From: SIG299 sp045531895
GTDB lineage: Bacteria; Bacillota; Clostridia; Lachnospirales; Lachnospiraceae
Assembly: GCA_045531895.1 (NCBI GenBank)
Contig: JAZSEW010000091.1
Span: 1-60,305 of the forward strand
Length of the DNA stretch: 60,305 nucleotides
Direction: 5' to 3'
Shown: positions 18,710-27,489 of the stretch, in pieces
Layout: every line of letters begins with the position of its first letter
Numbering within the stretch: the stretch's first letter is position 1
Made by a program: the position numbers and the translations under genes
The notes under the pieces: generated by a model
What the model saw: the letters and a program-made list of their open reading frames with translations, nothing else
The model's database searches: none
What the model was told of the DNA's origin: nothing

Positions 18710-20686
18710 TTATGCTTCTACTTCTACAATAATCGGAAGAATCATCGGATTTCTTTTGGTACGCTTCCATACGAAGTCTCCCAGAGAATCCTTGATAATG
18801 TTCTTCATTTTACCCCAATCGGAGCTGTTACGGTTCAGACACTTATCTAAAGCATCTTCTACCACGGTTTTTGCTTCTACCAGCAGATTCTCAGATTCTC
18901 TCACATAGACAAAACCACGGGATACAATATCCGGTCCCGCTAAAATTTCATTTGAATACTTTGCCAGTGTAACAACAACCACCAGCAGACCGTTTTCTGA
19001 TAAATGCTGACGATCACGCAGTACAATATTCCCAACATCACCTACACCGAGACCATCTACTAAAATTCCCTGGGCAGTTACTTTATCTACCACAGCCGCC
19101 TGCTCTGCTTCCATCTCCAGCACATCGCCTGAGGAAAGAATAAACACATTATCCTTTTCCACGCCCATGGTCTGAGCAAGCTCGGCATGACGCACCAGAT
19201 GGCGGTATTCACCATGCACCGGAATGGCGTATTTTGGCTTTGTTAACGCATAAATCAGTTTTAATTCCTCCTGACAGGCATGACCGGACACATGAGTATC
19301 CTGAAAAATCACCTTAGCTCCCATTCGTGAAAGATCATTGATAACCTTGGATACATGTTTTTCATTGCCCGGAATTGGGGAGGAACTTAAAATCACCGTA
19401 TCTCCCGGCATGATAGAAACCTTTTTATGCACATTGGATGCCATTCTGGACAATGCCGCCATAGCCTCACCCTGGCTTCCTGTTGTAATCAAAACCACCT
19501 TCTCCGGCGGATAGTTTTTAATCTGGTCAATATCAATCAATAAATTATCCGGAATGTTGATATATCCCAGTTCATTCGCAGTAGTAATAATATTTACCAT
19601 ACTCCGGCCTTCAATTACTACCTTGCGGTCATACTTAATGGCAGAATTGATAATTTGCTGTACACGGTCCACATTAGAAGCAAAGGTTGCCACGATGATT
19701 CTGTGGGCAGTGTTTTCTGCAAACAAATTATCAAAGGTTTTTCCTACGGTACGTTCGGACATAGTAAACCCTGGGCGTTCTACATTAGTAGAGTCAGCTA
19801 ACAAAGCCAAAACACCCTTCTTTCCGATTTCACCGAGACGCGCCAAATCAAAGCTGTCACCAAATACCGGAGTATAATCTACCTTGAAGTCTCCGGTATG
19901 GACAATGGTACCTACCGGGGTATAAATTGCAAATGCCGCAGAATCCGCAATACTGTGATTGGTACGAATAAATTCAATACGGAAGCATCCAAGGTTAATG
20001 GACTGCCCATGCTTAATAACCTTGCGCTTTGTCGACTTAACCAGGTTATGCTCCTTTAATTTATTCTCAATAATGCCCATAGTTAACTTTGTAGCATAGA
20101 TTGGCACATTCACCTGCGGAAGAATATACGGTAAGGAACCGATATGGTCCTCATGGGCATGAGTAATGACGAAACCTTTCACCTTTTCAATGTTGTCTTT
20201 TAAGTAGGTTACATCAGGAATCACCAAATCTACACCGAGCATATCTTCTGTCGGAAATGCCAGACCACAGTCCACAACAATGATGGAATCCTCATATTCA
20301 TACGCAGTAATATTCATACCAATCTGCTCCAAGCCGCCCAAAGGTATGATTTTTACACCATGAAGCTCCGGCTTTTTTTCCTGCTTCTTAGTTACAAGCA
20401 CCGTTTCCTCTGCAACTGTTTTCTTTGTGCGGCTTCTTGTAACAGCAGTTTTTTTCTCCTTTACAGCCGGTGTCGTCTGCTCTGCCTGTACTGCCTGCTC
20501 TGTCTTTACCTTCTTTGCTTTTGTTTTTCCGGCAGGCTCTTTCTCTGTCTTAGCAGTGGTACTCTTTGCTGTTCTTCCCGTTCTGCGAGTCTTCTTTTGC
20601 CCTGTGGCAGTTTCCGACTTTTTTTCTACAGCCGTAGTACTCTTTTTCGACACTTCCTCATTCGTATTCACTTTTTTGTTTCTCAA
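18710..20686 (-). CDS. rnj: ribonuclease J with long basic N-terminal extension
   Basis: The core starts at about residue 110 (VKIIPLGGLEQIG). It contains the metallo-beta-lactamase motif HAHEDHIG near 176, then the beta-CASP and C-terminal domains, as in RNase J, a 5'-3' exonuclease and endonuclease of mRNA turnover and rRNA maturation. Residues 1-108 are an added Lys/Thr/Ala-rich, apparently disordered extension, about 100 residues beyond Bacillus RNase J1. The start is TTG with GGAGG 6 nt upstream. It sits between the DUF1292 gene and the MltG-like stub on the same strand. Confidence 0.93.
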   Translation of the reverse strand: MRNKKVNTNEEVSKKSTTAVEKKSETATGQKKTRRTGRTAKSTTAKTEKEPAGKTKAKKVKTEQAVQAEQTTPAVKEKKTAVTRSRTKKTVAEETVLVTKKQEKKPELHGVKIIPLGGLEQIGMNITAYEYEDSIIVVDCGLAFPTEDMLGVDLVIPDVTYLKDNIEKVKGFVITHAHEDHIGSLPYILPQVNVPIYATKLTMGIIENKLKEHNLVKSTKRKVIKHGQSINLGCFRIEFIRTNHSIADSAAFAIYTPVGTIVHTGDFKVDYTPVFGDSFDLARLGEIGKKGVLALLADSTNVERPGFTMSERTVGKTFDNLFAENTAHRIIVATFASNVDRVQQIINSAIKYDRKVVIEGRSMVNIITTANELGYINIPDNLLIDIDQIKNYPPEKVVLITTGSQGEAMAALSRMASNVHKKVSIMPGDTVILSSSPIPGNEKHVSKVINDLSRMGAKVIFQDTHVSGHACQEELKLIYALTKPKYAIPVHGEYRHLVRHAELAQTMGVEKDNVFILSSGDVLEMEAEQAAVVDKVTAQGILVDGLGVGDVGNIVLRDRQHLSENGLLVVVVTLAKYSNEILAGPDIVSRGFVYVRESENLLVEAKTVVEDALDKCLNRNSSDWGKMKNIIKDSLGDFVWKRTKRNPMILPIIVEVEA

Positions 20687-20702
20687 GTCAATCCTCCATT
20701 CT

Positions 20703-20984
20703 CTATTCCTGCGTCACCAGTTCGAGGTCGTCCAACAGTTCCTCGAAAATAGCCGCAACGGCAGTTAATTCTTTTTCATCTTCTACAATATCATAAAGCG
20801 CTTCCTCTGCGCCTTCATTCGGTACTTCCTTTAAAATCAGTGCCTCTTCCTCTTCGTCCTCAATATCATCTAACACAAGAAGATATTTTACACCATTAAT
20901 TTTTGTTTCCTCTATCACACGGAAAACAGCCACATCGCCGTCTTCTGTTGTAAAATTCACTGTAGTTTCCTGATTGTTACTCAT
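20703..20984 (-). CDS. DUF1292 (YrzB-like) acidic protein
   Basis: This 93-residue, highly acidic protein has the DUF1292 pattern: VNFTTEDGDVAVFRVIEE, then KYLLVLDDIEDEEEEALILKE. The biochemical role is unknown. The ATG at 20984 with GGAAG 8 nt upstream is preferred over a TTG two codons earlier, and the gene overlaps the ruvX 3' end by 8 bp. The gene is conserved beside ruvX and ireB in Firmicutes, as here. Confidence 0.88.
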   Translation of the reverse strand: MSNNQETTVNFTTEDGDVAVFRVIEETKINGVKYLLVLDDIEDEEEEALILKEVPNEGAEEALYDIVEDEKELTAVAAIFEELLDDLELVTQE

Positions 20985-21453
20985 TTTCAATACTTCCTTC
21001 CTGCTCTGTACGGGCAGCCTCTATTACCTTCCTGTTTGCCAGATAATCCAGATATCCCTGCAAAATAAATACCGCAGCCAGTTTATCCACCACCTGCATT
21101 TTTTTGCTTAATGCCACAGCACCCTGATCTAACACACGATGTGCTGACACGGTAGTCAAGCGCTCGTCCCATAAAGTTACCGGCAACCCGGTTCTTCGTT
21201 TCAAATCCTCTGCAAATTCCTCTGATTTTTGCGCACGTTCCCCGATAGTATTGTTCATATTCTTCGGGTAACCAAGTACAATCTGCTCTACACCGTATTC
21301 CTTTACCAGTTCTTCAATACGCTGGTACGTCTGGCGGAGCTGGTTCTCTTTCTTTCTGCGGATTGTTTCAATGCCCTGGGCGGTCAATAAAAGCTCATCA
21401 CTGATAGCTACTCCGACCGTTACAGAGCCATAATCCAGTCCCATAATTCTCAT
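20977..21453 (-). CDS. ruvX: RuvX/YqgF-type Holliday junction resolvase-like nuclease
   Basis: The 158-residue protein has the RNase H-like fold motifs MGLDYGSVTVGVAISDE at the start, VLGYPKNMN near 86 and LWDERLTTV near 120, which carry the conserved acidic residues. The family is implicated in pre-16S rRNA 5' processing and was earlier proposed as a junction resolvase. AAGGAT precedes the ATG. It follows ireB by 11 bp and overlaps the DUF1292 gene. Confidence 0.94.
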   Translation of the reverse strand: MRIMGLDYGSVTVGVAISDELLLTAQGIETIRRKKENQLRQTYQRIEELVKEYGVEQIVLGYPKNMNNTIGERAQKSEEFAEDLKRRTGLPVTLWDERLTTVSAHRVLDQGAVALSKKMQVVDKLAAVFILQGYLDYLANRKVIEAARTEQEGSIENE

Positions 21454-21464
21454 AACTGTTATCC

Positions 21465-21722
21465 TTAAAAATGATGTTTAATGTAATCCTGTAATAATTC
21501 CTCGATGATTTCGTCTCTTTCCACCTTCATAATCAGACTTCTCGCCCCATTATGACTGGTAATGTACGTCGGATCACCGGACATTACATAGCCCACAATC
21601 TGGCTGATTGGATTATAGCCCTGCTCGGTCAGTGCTTCATATACACTGTCAATCACGTCCTTAACCACCGGCTGAACTTCTTTCGGTACTCTGAAATACT
21701 GGGTTTTACTAAGTTCGTTCAT
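21465..21722 (-). CDS. IreB-family regulatory phosphoprotein
   Basis: This 85-residue protein has the block YNPISQIVGYVMSGDPTYIT and NGARSLI of the IreB/UPF0297 (YrzL) family. In Enterococcus IreB is phosphorylated on threonines by the Ser/Thr kinase IreK and affects cephalosporin resistance. The start is the ATG with AAGGAA upstream, well inside the longest frame. It leads the ireB-ruvX-DUF1292 run. Confidence 0.92.
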   Translation of the reverse strand: MNELSKTQYFRVPKEVQPVVKDVIDSVYEALTEQGYNPISQIVGYVMSGDPTYITSHNGARSLIMKVERDEIIEELLQDYIKHHF

Positions 21723-21824
21723 AAAATTCCTTTCTTTTCTTATAATACTTCCGTTCTTTCTCTTATCTTTATATATTAATATACATTTGGAAAAAAGTAA
21801 AGTAGGCAATCGAAAAAAGAATTT

Positions 21825-23177
21825 TTAAGTTTCTGCTAATAATGTTTCCTGTTCTTTGGCAGTCTCCACAATCCGCACTGTTTTGATACAATTTGACAAA
21901 TCCATCGTTGTCCTGGCTGCAATCCGAACATAACGCTCGTTATAGCCAATCTGGCATTCTGCTCCGTCTACTATGGCACTTTCTTCAAACAGTACCATTT
22001 CCTCTTTATTAAGAAAATACTCTCTGTATTTTTCACCCATAGCCATTTCCAATGCCATCAGCCGGTCACTGCGCTCTGTCTTTACCTGTTCCGGCACCTG
22101 TCCGCTCATTTTATCTGCCACAGTACCTTTTCTTCTGGAATACTTAAACACATGAATTTTTGAAAAGCCAATGTGCTCTACGAACTCCAGCGTTTTCAGA
22201 AATTCCTCCTCTGTCTCCTGTGGAAATCCCACAATGATGTCCGTGGTAATCGCCGGTACTTCATAATATTTCCTCAAAACTTCTACCCCTGCTGCATACT
22301 CATCGGTTGTATATTTTCTGTTCATTCGTTTTAAAACCGCATCACATCCACTCTGCAGAGACAAATGAAAATGTGGACATACTTTTTCACATTCACACAA
22401 AGTCTTGACAAAATCTTCTGTAATAATACGAGGTTCCAACGAGCCGAGACGGATTCTTTTGATTCCTTCTACCTGATTAATCTGCCGAATCAGACTAAGT
22501 AGTGGTCCGGCCCCCTCTCCTATTGTTTTTTCATAGGATGTTTTTCCGTAGGAAGAAAGATGAATTCCTGTCAGTACCACTTCCTGATATCCTGAAGACG
22601 CCAGACGCTTCACCTCATCCACCACATCCTGCGGATTTCTGGAACGGATACGTCCTCTGGCATACGGGATAATGCAGTAACTGCAAAACTGGTTGCAGCC
22701 GTCCTGAATCTTAATGTAGGCTCTGGTATGCTCCACCTGCGTATTAAGGCTCAATTCCTCGTACTCCGTTTCCTTGTCGATTTCCAGACGTTTATTTTCC
22801 ACACCTTCCATATACTGCTCTAAGATTTCTACAATCTGCTTCTTCTGGTTATTTCCGATAATCACGTCCACACCATTTTCCCGCATGGAATCTTCCTCTG
22901 CGGTCTGTGCATAACACCCCGCCGCAACTACTACAGCCCCGGGATTGTTTTTCTTCGCCCTATGCAGCATCTGTCTGGATTTTCTGTCTGCCATATTAGT
23001 CACAGAACAGGTATTTACCACATAAATATCCGCCACCTCCTGGAATCCAACCATTGTGGCTCCCGCCTCCGTAAGAAGTGCCTGCATTGCTTCTGTCTCA
23101 TAGGAATTCACCTTACAGCCCAGGGTCAGAAATGCAATTTTTGCATTTTTTATATTAAAATTTGTCCTATTTTCCAT
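21825..23177 (-). CDS. mtaB: tRNA t6A37 methylthiotransferase MtaB
   Basis: This radical SAM enzyme adds a methylthio group to t6A at tRNA position 37. Visible are the N-terminal UPF0004 domain (AFLTLGCKVNSYETE; cluster cysteines at GCK, NTCSV and AGCY), the radical SAM motif CNQFCSYC near residue 159 and a C-terminal TRAM domain (about 385-445). The ATG at 23177 is chosen because GGAGA lies 7-8 nt upstream; an ATG two codons earlier is too close. The 450-residue length is typical. In Bacillus the gene follows rsmE in the dnaK neighbourhood; here the HPr-like gene, thiI and nifS lie between. Confidence 0.95.
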   Translation of the reverse strand: MENRTNFNIKNAKIAFLTLGCKVNSYETEAMQALLTEAGATMVGFQEVADIYVVNTCSVTNMADRKSRQMLHRAKKNNPGAVVVAAGCYAQTAEEDSMRENGVDVIIGNNQKKQIVEILEQYMEGVENKRLEIDKETEYEELSLNTQVEHTRAYIKIQDGCNQFCSYCIIPYARGRIRSRNPQDVVDEVKRLASSGYQEVVLTGIHLSSYGKTSYEKTIGEGAGPLLSLIRQINQVEGIKRIRLGSLEPRIITEDFVKTLCECEKVCPHFHLSLQSGCDAVLKRMNRKYTTDEYAAGVEVLRKYYEVPAITTDIIVGFPQETEEEFLKTLEFVEHIGFSKIHVFKYSRRKGTVADKMSGQVPEQVKTERSDRLMALEMAMGEKYREYFLNKEEMVLFEESAIVDGAECQIGYNERYVRIAARTTMDLSNCIKTVRIVETAKEQETLLAET

Positions 23178-23251
23178 TTCCATTCTCCAATCCCAACACA
23201 AATTCACACATTTATATAAAATTCTCCTTAATTTTTTATCTACTTTGCATA

Positions 23252-23280
23252 TTGATTTTTCCTTCAAAAAGAAGTACTAT
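23252..23280 (+). promoter_or_regulatory. promoter of the HPr-like gene
   Basis: TTGATT (23252-23257) and TACTAT (23275-23280) are 17 bp apart, 38 bp before the start codon. Confidence 0.6.
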
Positions 23281-23318
23281 AGACATTGTAGAAAAAACTA
23301 TGCAAGGAGGTAACAATT

Positions 23319-23549
23319 ATGACAACAGTTAACATTTGTTTAGATTCCATCGATAAGGTAAAGTCTTTCGTTAATGAAATTACAAAGTTTGATTCCGATT
23401 TCGATTTAATCTCCGGAAGATATGTTATCGATGCTAAGTCTATCATGGGTATTTTCAGTCTTGACTTATCCAAGCCAATCGAACTGAGCATCCACAATGA
23501 TAATGCTGATGATATTCTTGCTACATTAGCACCATACATCGTAAAGTAA
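23319..23549 (+). CDS. HPr-family protein lacking the active-site histidine
   Basis: The 76-residue protein has the HPr fold pattern. The regulatory-serine region DAKSIMGIFSLDLSKP is well conserved, so the Ser46 equivalent is present. The N-terminal helix that should carry His15 (GIHARPA in HPr) reads LDSIDKVKSF and has no histidine. It therefore cannot pass phosphate from enzyme I to sugar permeases in the usual way and resembles a Crh-type regulatory protein. AAGGAGGT precedes the ATG. It is a single-gene unit with its own promoter and terminator. Confidence 0.87.
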   Translation: MTTVNICLDSIDKVKSFVNEITKFDSDFDLISGRYVIDAKSIMGIFSLDLSKPIELSIHNDNADDILATLAPYIVK

Positions 23550-23580
23550 TTGCAATATCATAACAAATACATAGGTATTA

Positions 23581-23617
23581 AAAACAACTGCGAGAGCTTG
23601 CTTTCAGCAGTTGTTTT
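23581..23617. terminator. bidirectional terminator between the HPr-like gene and thiI
   Basis: AAAACAACTGC (23581-23591) pairs with GCAGTTGTTTT (23607-23617), followed on the plus strand by further T residues. A second small hairpin, GTGGGC-TCC-GCCCAC, follows at about 23632-23646. The two converging genes share this site. Confidence 0.85.
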
Positions 23618-23696
23618 TTATGCCTATGGTAGTGGGCTCCGCCCACAGTCCCAAAATTCAAAGAATCTCAGGACATGTTCCGTATAATCTTTTTCT

Positions 23697-24878
23697 TTAT
23701 CCTACCTGCACTACTTCTACTGTATCCAGTGCAGCCTTTACTAACTCTTCTATCTTTTCCTCCAGATGTGTTTCCGACTGCTCAATTACAGAAAGAATCG
23801 GATGTGTTACCGGATGCTTTGCCACGAAAATGGTACAACAGTCTTCGTAAGGAAGAATGGATGTCTCGTAGGTCTTAATCTTTTCAGAAATTGTCACAAT
23901 ATCCTGCTTATCAAATGCAATCAGCGGACGATATACCGGTAAGGTACATACCGCATTGGTTGCCACTAAACTTTGCATCGTCTGGCTTGCCACCTGACCG
24001 ATACTCTCACCGGTAATCAGGCCAAGACACTTACTGTCCTTCGCAAGCTTCTCTGCAATACGCATCATATAACGGCGCATAATAATGGTCAGCTGCTCAT
24101 GCGGACACTGCTCGTAAATATATAACTGAATGTCAGTAAAGTTCACGATATTTAAACGGATCGGACCAGTATAGGCACTGATAATCTTTGCCAGATCCAC
24201 AACCTTCTGCTTTGCTCTGTCGCTGGTATACGGCGGCGCATGAAAATAGGTTGCCTCAATTGCAACACCACGTTTTGCAATCATGTAGCCTGCCACCGGA
24301 CTGTCAATACCACCGGAAAGCAGAAGCATTCCCTTACCGCCGGAACCAACAGGCATACCTCCCGGACCCGGAATGATATGGGAGTAAATGTAGGACTTGT
24401 TTCTTACTTCTACCCAGACGCGAACCTGCGGATTGTGCACATCTACCTTAATACCCTGGTCCATAAAACGGTATAAAATAGATTCACCCAGCTTCATACA
24501 CATCTCCGGAGAGGTAATTGGATAACGCTTGTCTGCACGCTTTGCTTCTACCTTAAAGGTAAAGTTCTTGTCTTTATAAAACTCATCCACATACTTTAAG
24601 GCTTCCTCCGTAATGACATCCCAGTCAGTGCTCTCCACCACTACCACAGGACAGATCCCGGCAACACCGAATACCTTCTGTAATTCCTCAATAGTCTCGT
24701 CATAATCGTACTCCTCCGGACAGGAAACAAAAATACGTCCCTGCTCTCTGGAAACCTCGAAATTTCCTAACTTATCCAGGTGATACTGCACCTGGTCTCT
24801 TAAAATATTTTCAAACACATGGCGGTTCTTGCCCTTTAAGCCGATTTCCGCATATTTAATCAAAAATGCTTTGTACAT
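23697..24878 (-). CDS. thiI: tRNA 4-thiouridine synthase ThiI
   Basis: ThiI makes 4-thiouridine in tRNA and can supply sulfur for thiamine thiazole. The N-terminal ferredoxin-like and THUMP domains (about 1-165) are followed by the PP-loop SGGIDSPV near 188 and a C-terminal DCCTIFVAKHP segment with the reactive cysteine region. At 393 residues it lacks the rhodanese domain of E. coli ThiI, like Bacillus ThiI, which uses a dedicated NifS-type partner. Such a desulfurase gene lies directly upstream. GGAGG precedes the ATG. Confidence 0.95.
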   Translation of the reverse strand: MYKAFLIKYAEIGLKGKNRHVFENILRDQVQYHLDKLGNFEVSREQGRIFVSCPEEYDYDETIEELQKVFGVAGICPVVVVESTDWDVITEEALKYVDEFYKDKNFTFKVEAKRADKRYPITSPEMCMKLGESILYRFMDQGIKVDVHNPQVRVWVEVRNKSYIYSHIIPGPGGMPVGSGGKGMLLLSGGIDSPVAGYMIAKRGVAIEATYFHAPPYTSDRAKQKVVDLAKIISAYTGPIRLNIVNFTDIQLYIYEQCPHEQLTIIMRRYMMRIAEKLAKDSKCLGLITGESIGQVASQTMQSLVATNAVCTLPVYRPLIAFDKQDIVTISEKIKTYETSILPYEDCCTIFVAKHPVTHPILSVIEQSETHLEEKIEELVKAALDTVEVVQVG

Positions 24879-24898
24879 AGGATTTTTCCTCCAAATAT

Positions 24899-26062
24899 TT
24901 ATTTTCTAAAAAATCTGCGAAGCTGTGGAAGCAACGTTTCCACACAGTCTGCCGCATATTCTATTTCTTCCATCGTGGTTGTTACCGAAAAACTGAATCG
25001 TAAGGTTGCATCCAGCAATTCCTTTTTTACTCCGATAGCAACTAAGGTACCGCTGATATCCGGGTGATTAGAGGAACATGCAGAGCCGGAAGACACGAAT
25101 ACCCCTTTTTCCTCCAGAGCATGAAGCAGCACTTCACTACGGATTCCCGCAAAGCTGACACTAAGTACATGAGGTGCGGTTGCAGTAATTCCTTCCTTAG
25201 GAATACCATTAATAGTCACACCTTCCAGCTTCGAAAGGCGTTCTGCCAAACGTTCCTTTAGCCCAAACAAGTGCTTTCTGTTAGCCTCCAGATTCGCATA
25301 CATATCTTTTGCAGCCTGACCAAGACCGGCAATCGCCGGTACATTTTCCGTACCGGAGCGCATACCCTTTTCCTGACCGCCGCCGTGTAATATCGGCTTA
25401 ATTTTGGTTTTATTTTTGATATATAAAAATCCGCTGCCCTTCGGACCGTGAATTTTATGACCGCTGACACTGAGCAGGTCGATGCCTTCCTTCCCCGGCT
25501 GAATTTTTAATTTGCCATAGGCCTGGATAGCATCCACGTGGAACAGTACCTTCGAATTTTTTTCTTTAATCTTTTTCGCAATCTCTGCAATCGGTTCCAC
25601 ACAGCCAATCTCATTATTCACGTACATGACGGAAACTAAAATGGTTTCCTCTGTAATTGCTTCTACCAGTTCATCAATTTTCACTCGTCCGGCTTCATCC
25701 ACCGGTGCAAAGGTTACGTTAAAACCCAGCTCTTCCAAAAACAGTAACGGCTGATACACCGACGCATGCTCAATGCGGGTGGTAATGATGTGGTTTCCGG
25801 CACGCTTATTGGCAAGTGCCGTACCGATTAGTGCCATATTGTTGGATTCGGTACCTCCGGAGGTAAAGATAAGCTCTGACGGCTCACATTTTAAGGTGTC
25901 TGCAATCCGCTGTTTTGCCTCTTTAATATACTGCTCCGCTTCCATTCCTTTTTTGTGCATGGAGGATGGGTTTCCGAAATCGGCTAAAAATACCTGATTC
26001 ATTTTTTCCATAACGGCATCACTCACACGAGTGGTGGCCGCATTATCTAAATACGCTTCCAC
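24899..26062 (-). CDS. cysteine desulfurase, NifS/NifZ-like partner of ThiI
   Basis: This PLP enzyme takes sulfur from cysteine. It has the PLP-lysine motif SGHKIHGPKGSG near residue 199 and the catalytic-cysteine loop SSGSACSSNHPDISG near 319-333. The latter is the short type found in NifS/IscS-like class I desulfurases. The position next to a rhodanese-less thiI fits the Bacillus NifZ-ThiI pair, so thiouridine synthesis is the likely main job; other Fe-S roles are possible. The GTG start abuts the rsmE stop codon, with GGAGG 10 nt upstream, so translation is coupled. Confidence 0.92.
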   Translation of the reverse strand: MEAYLDNAATTRVSDAVMEKMNQVFLADFGNPSSMHKKGMEAEQYIKEAKQRIADTLKCEPSELIFTSGGTESNNMALIGTALANKRAGNHIITTRIEHASVYQPLLFLEELGFNVTFAPVDEAGRVKIDELVEAITEETILVSVMYVNNEIGCVEPIAEIAKKIKEKNSKVLFHVDAIQAYGKLKIQPGKEGIDLLSVSGHKIHGPKGSGFLYIKNKTKIKPILHGGGQEKGMRSGTENVPAIAGLGQAAKDMYANLEANRKHLFGLKERLAERLSKLEGVTINGIPKEGITATAPHVLSVSFAGIRSEVLLHALEEKGVFVSSGSACSSNHPDISGTLVAIGVKKELLDATLRFSFSVTTTMEEIEYAADCVETLLPQLRRFFRK

Positions 26063-26827
26063 TTATATATTCCCTCCGTTTTCTCCTGCACACTCAATTT
26101 CATACATCAAAATCGACAATATTGTAAATCCCGCTGTTTCCGTACGCAGAATTCTTTTACCCAAAGATACCGGAATCACACCGTTTTCCTTTGCAAACTC
26201 TGCCTCTGCTTCCTCAAAACCGCCCTCCGGTCCAATAAACACAGAAATCACCTGTTGTTCCGAAGCTTTGCCTACCGCTTCTTTCAATGTTTTCATACCC
26301 TCTGCCATTTCATAGGGGATTAGGGCCATACCTTCAGATGATGCTTTCTTAATTGCTTCTTTATAATTTATGACATGTCCTACCGTCGGAATAATTCCGC
26401 GCCCGGACTGCTTTGCTGCACTCTCTGCAATGGCCTGCCAGCGTTCCAGTTTCTTTGCTTCTTTTTTATCATCCTCCAGCTTGACAATACAGCGTTTGGT
26501 CATTACCGGAATAATTTCTACCGCTCCAAGTTCCACTGCCTTCTGGATAATAAGCTCCATTTTATCCTTCTTGGGCAGACCCTGATACAGTTTTAAACGC
26601 ACAGGAAGCTCCGTAGAAGCTTTTTCTGCCTTTTGGATAGAGAGCAGCACTTCTCCTGCCGCAAATTCCTCAATTTGGCATGTATACTGCATTCCGGTGC
26701 CGTCACATATCATCAGTTCTTCGCCACGCTCCATGCGAAGTACATTTTTTATATGATTTACATCAGAACCGGTAATTGTAATCTTATGTTCTGATACATT
26801 ATTAGGTTCACAATAAAAACAATGCAT
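26063..26827 (-). CDS. rsmE: 16S rRNA m3U1498 methyltransferase
   Basis: This SPOUT-class methyltransferase has an N-terminal PUA-like domain. C-terminal motifs are FIGPEGGFEEAE near 188 and LGKRILRTETA near 218, which form the trefoil-knot SAM site. RsmE methylates U1498 of 16S rRNA. The ATG at 26827, after AGAGG and 1 bp past the upstream stop, gives 254 residues. In Bacillus it follows prmA directly; here pepP and the TRIC-like gene are inserted between. Confidence 0.94.
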   Translation of the reverse strand: MHCFYCEPNNVSEHKITITGSDVNHIKNVLRMERGEELMICDGTGMQYTCQIEEFAAGEVLLSIQKAEKASTELPVRLKLYQGLPKKDKMELIIQKAVELGAVEIIPVMTKRCIVKLEDDKKEAKKLERWQAIAESAAKQSGRGIIPTVGHVINYKEAIKKASSEGMALIPYEMAEGMKTLKEAVGKASEQQVISVFIGPEGGFEEAEAEFAKENGVIPVSLGKRILRTETAGFTILSILMYEIECAGENGGNI

Positions 26828-26828
26828 G

Positions 26829-27488
26829 TTATTTTTCCTCTTCTGCATGTGGAATCCTTGGAAGATTCCACTTATAATGAGCTGCTAAAATTCGAATGAT
26901 AAATACAGCTGCCGCGCCAATTAACATTGCAGTAAGCTCTCCAAACTGCTTTCCAAGCAATACACAGACAATTGCCCCGATAATGGAAGCACTTGCGTAC
27001 ACGTGTTTCACAAAAATATACGGTGTATTTCCTGCCATAATGTCTCTTAGAACGCCACCACCTACGCCGGTCAGCACACCGACAAAAATCTGTAGAAAGC
27101 CTGTAGTTTCATACCCAATGTTCACTGCAGTTGTAACACCAACTACAGTAAATAGTCCCAGCCCCAGGGAATCAAAAATCATCATCAGCTTGTCATATAT
27201 TTCATAAAACCTGCTTTTTTGCAGCTTTCCCTGAAAGAAATACATACTGCAAAACACAAATACGGAAAACGCAATAGCAAGCAGTGCATAGGTCGGATTC
27301 TGAAACATCACCGGAGGAGTCACTCCTAAAATCAGGTCACGAATCATACCTCCGCCCACTGCCGTGGTCATGCCAAGGACACAGACACCAAGCAGGTCCA
27401 TCTGCCTTTTTATGCCCACCATAGCACCTGATGATGCAAAAGCAATGGTTCCGATTATTTCAATCACAAAAATATATTTGTCAAGCAT
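26829..27488 (-). CDS. TRIC/UPF0126 family cation channel-like protein
   Basis: The 219-residue protein has seven hydrophobic segments and two repeated glycine-rich blocks, TAVGGGMIRDLILG near 42 and TGVGGGVLRDIMAG near 137. This internal duplication and the GGG-x-RD motif define the prokaryotic TRIC/YadS family; some members are annotated as glycine transporters. The transported species is uncertain. AAGGAAAG precedes the ATG, and the gap to pepP is 1 bp. Confidence 0.88.
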   Translation of the reverse strand: MLDKYIFVIEIIGTIAFASSGAMVGIKRQMDLLGVCVLGMTTAVGGGMIRDLILGVTPPVMFQNPTYALLAIAFSVFVFCSMYFFQGKLQKSRFYEIYDKLMMIFDSLGLGLFTVVGVTTAVNIGYETTGFLQIFVGVLTGVGGGVLRDIMAGNTPYIFVKHVYASASIIGAIVCVLLGKQFGELTAMLIGAAAVFIIRILAAHYKWNLPRIPHAEEEK

Positions 27489-27489
27489 G

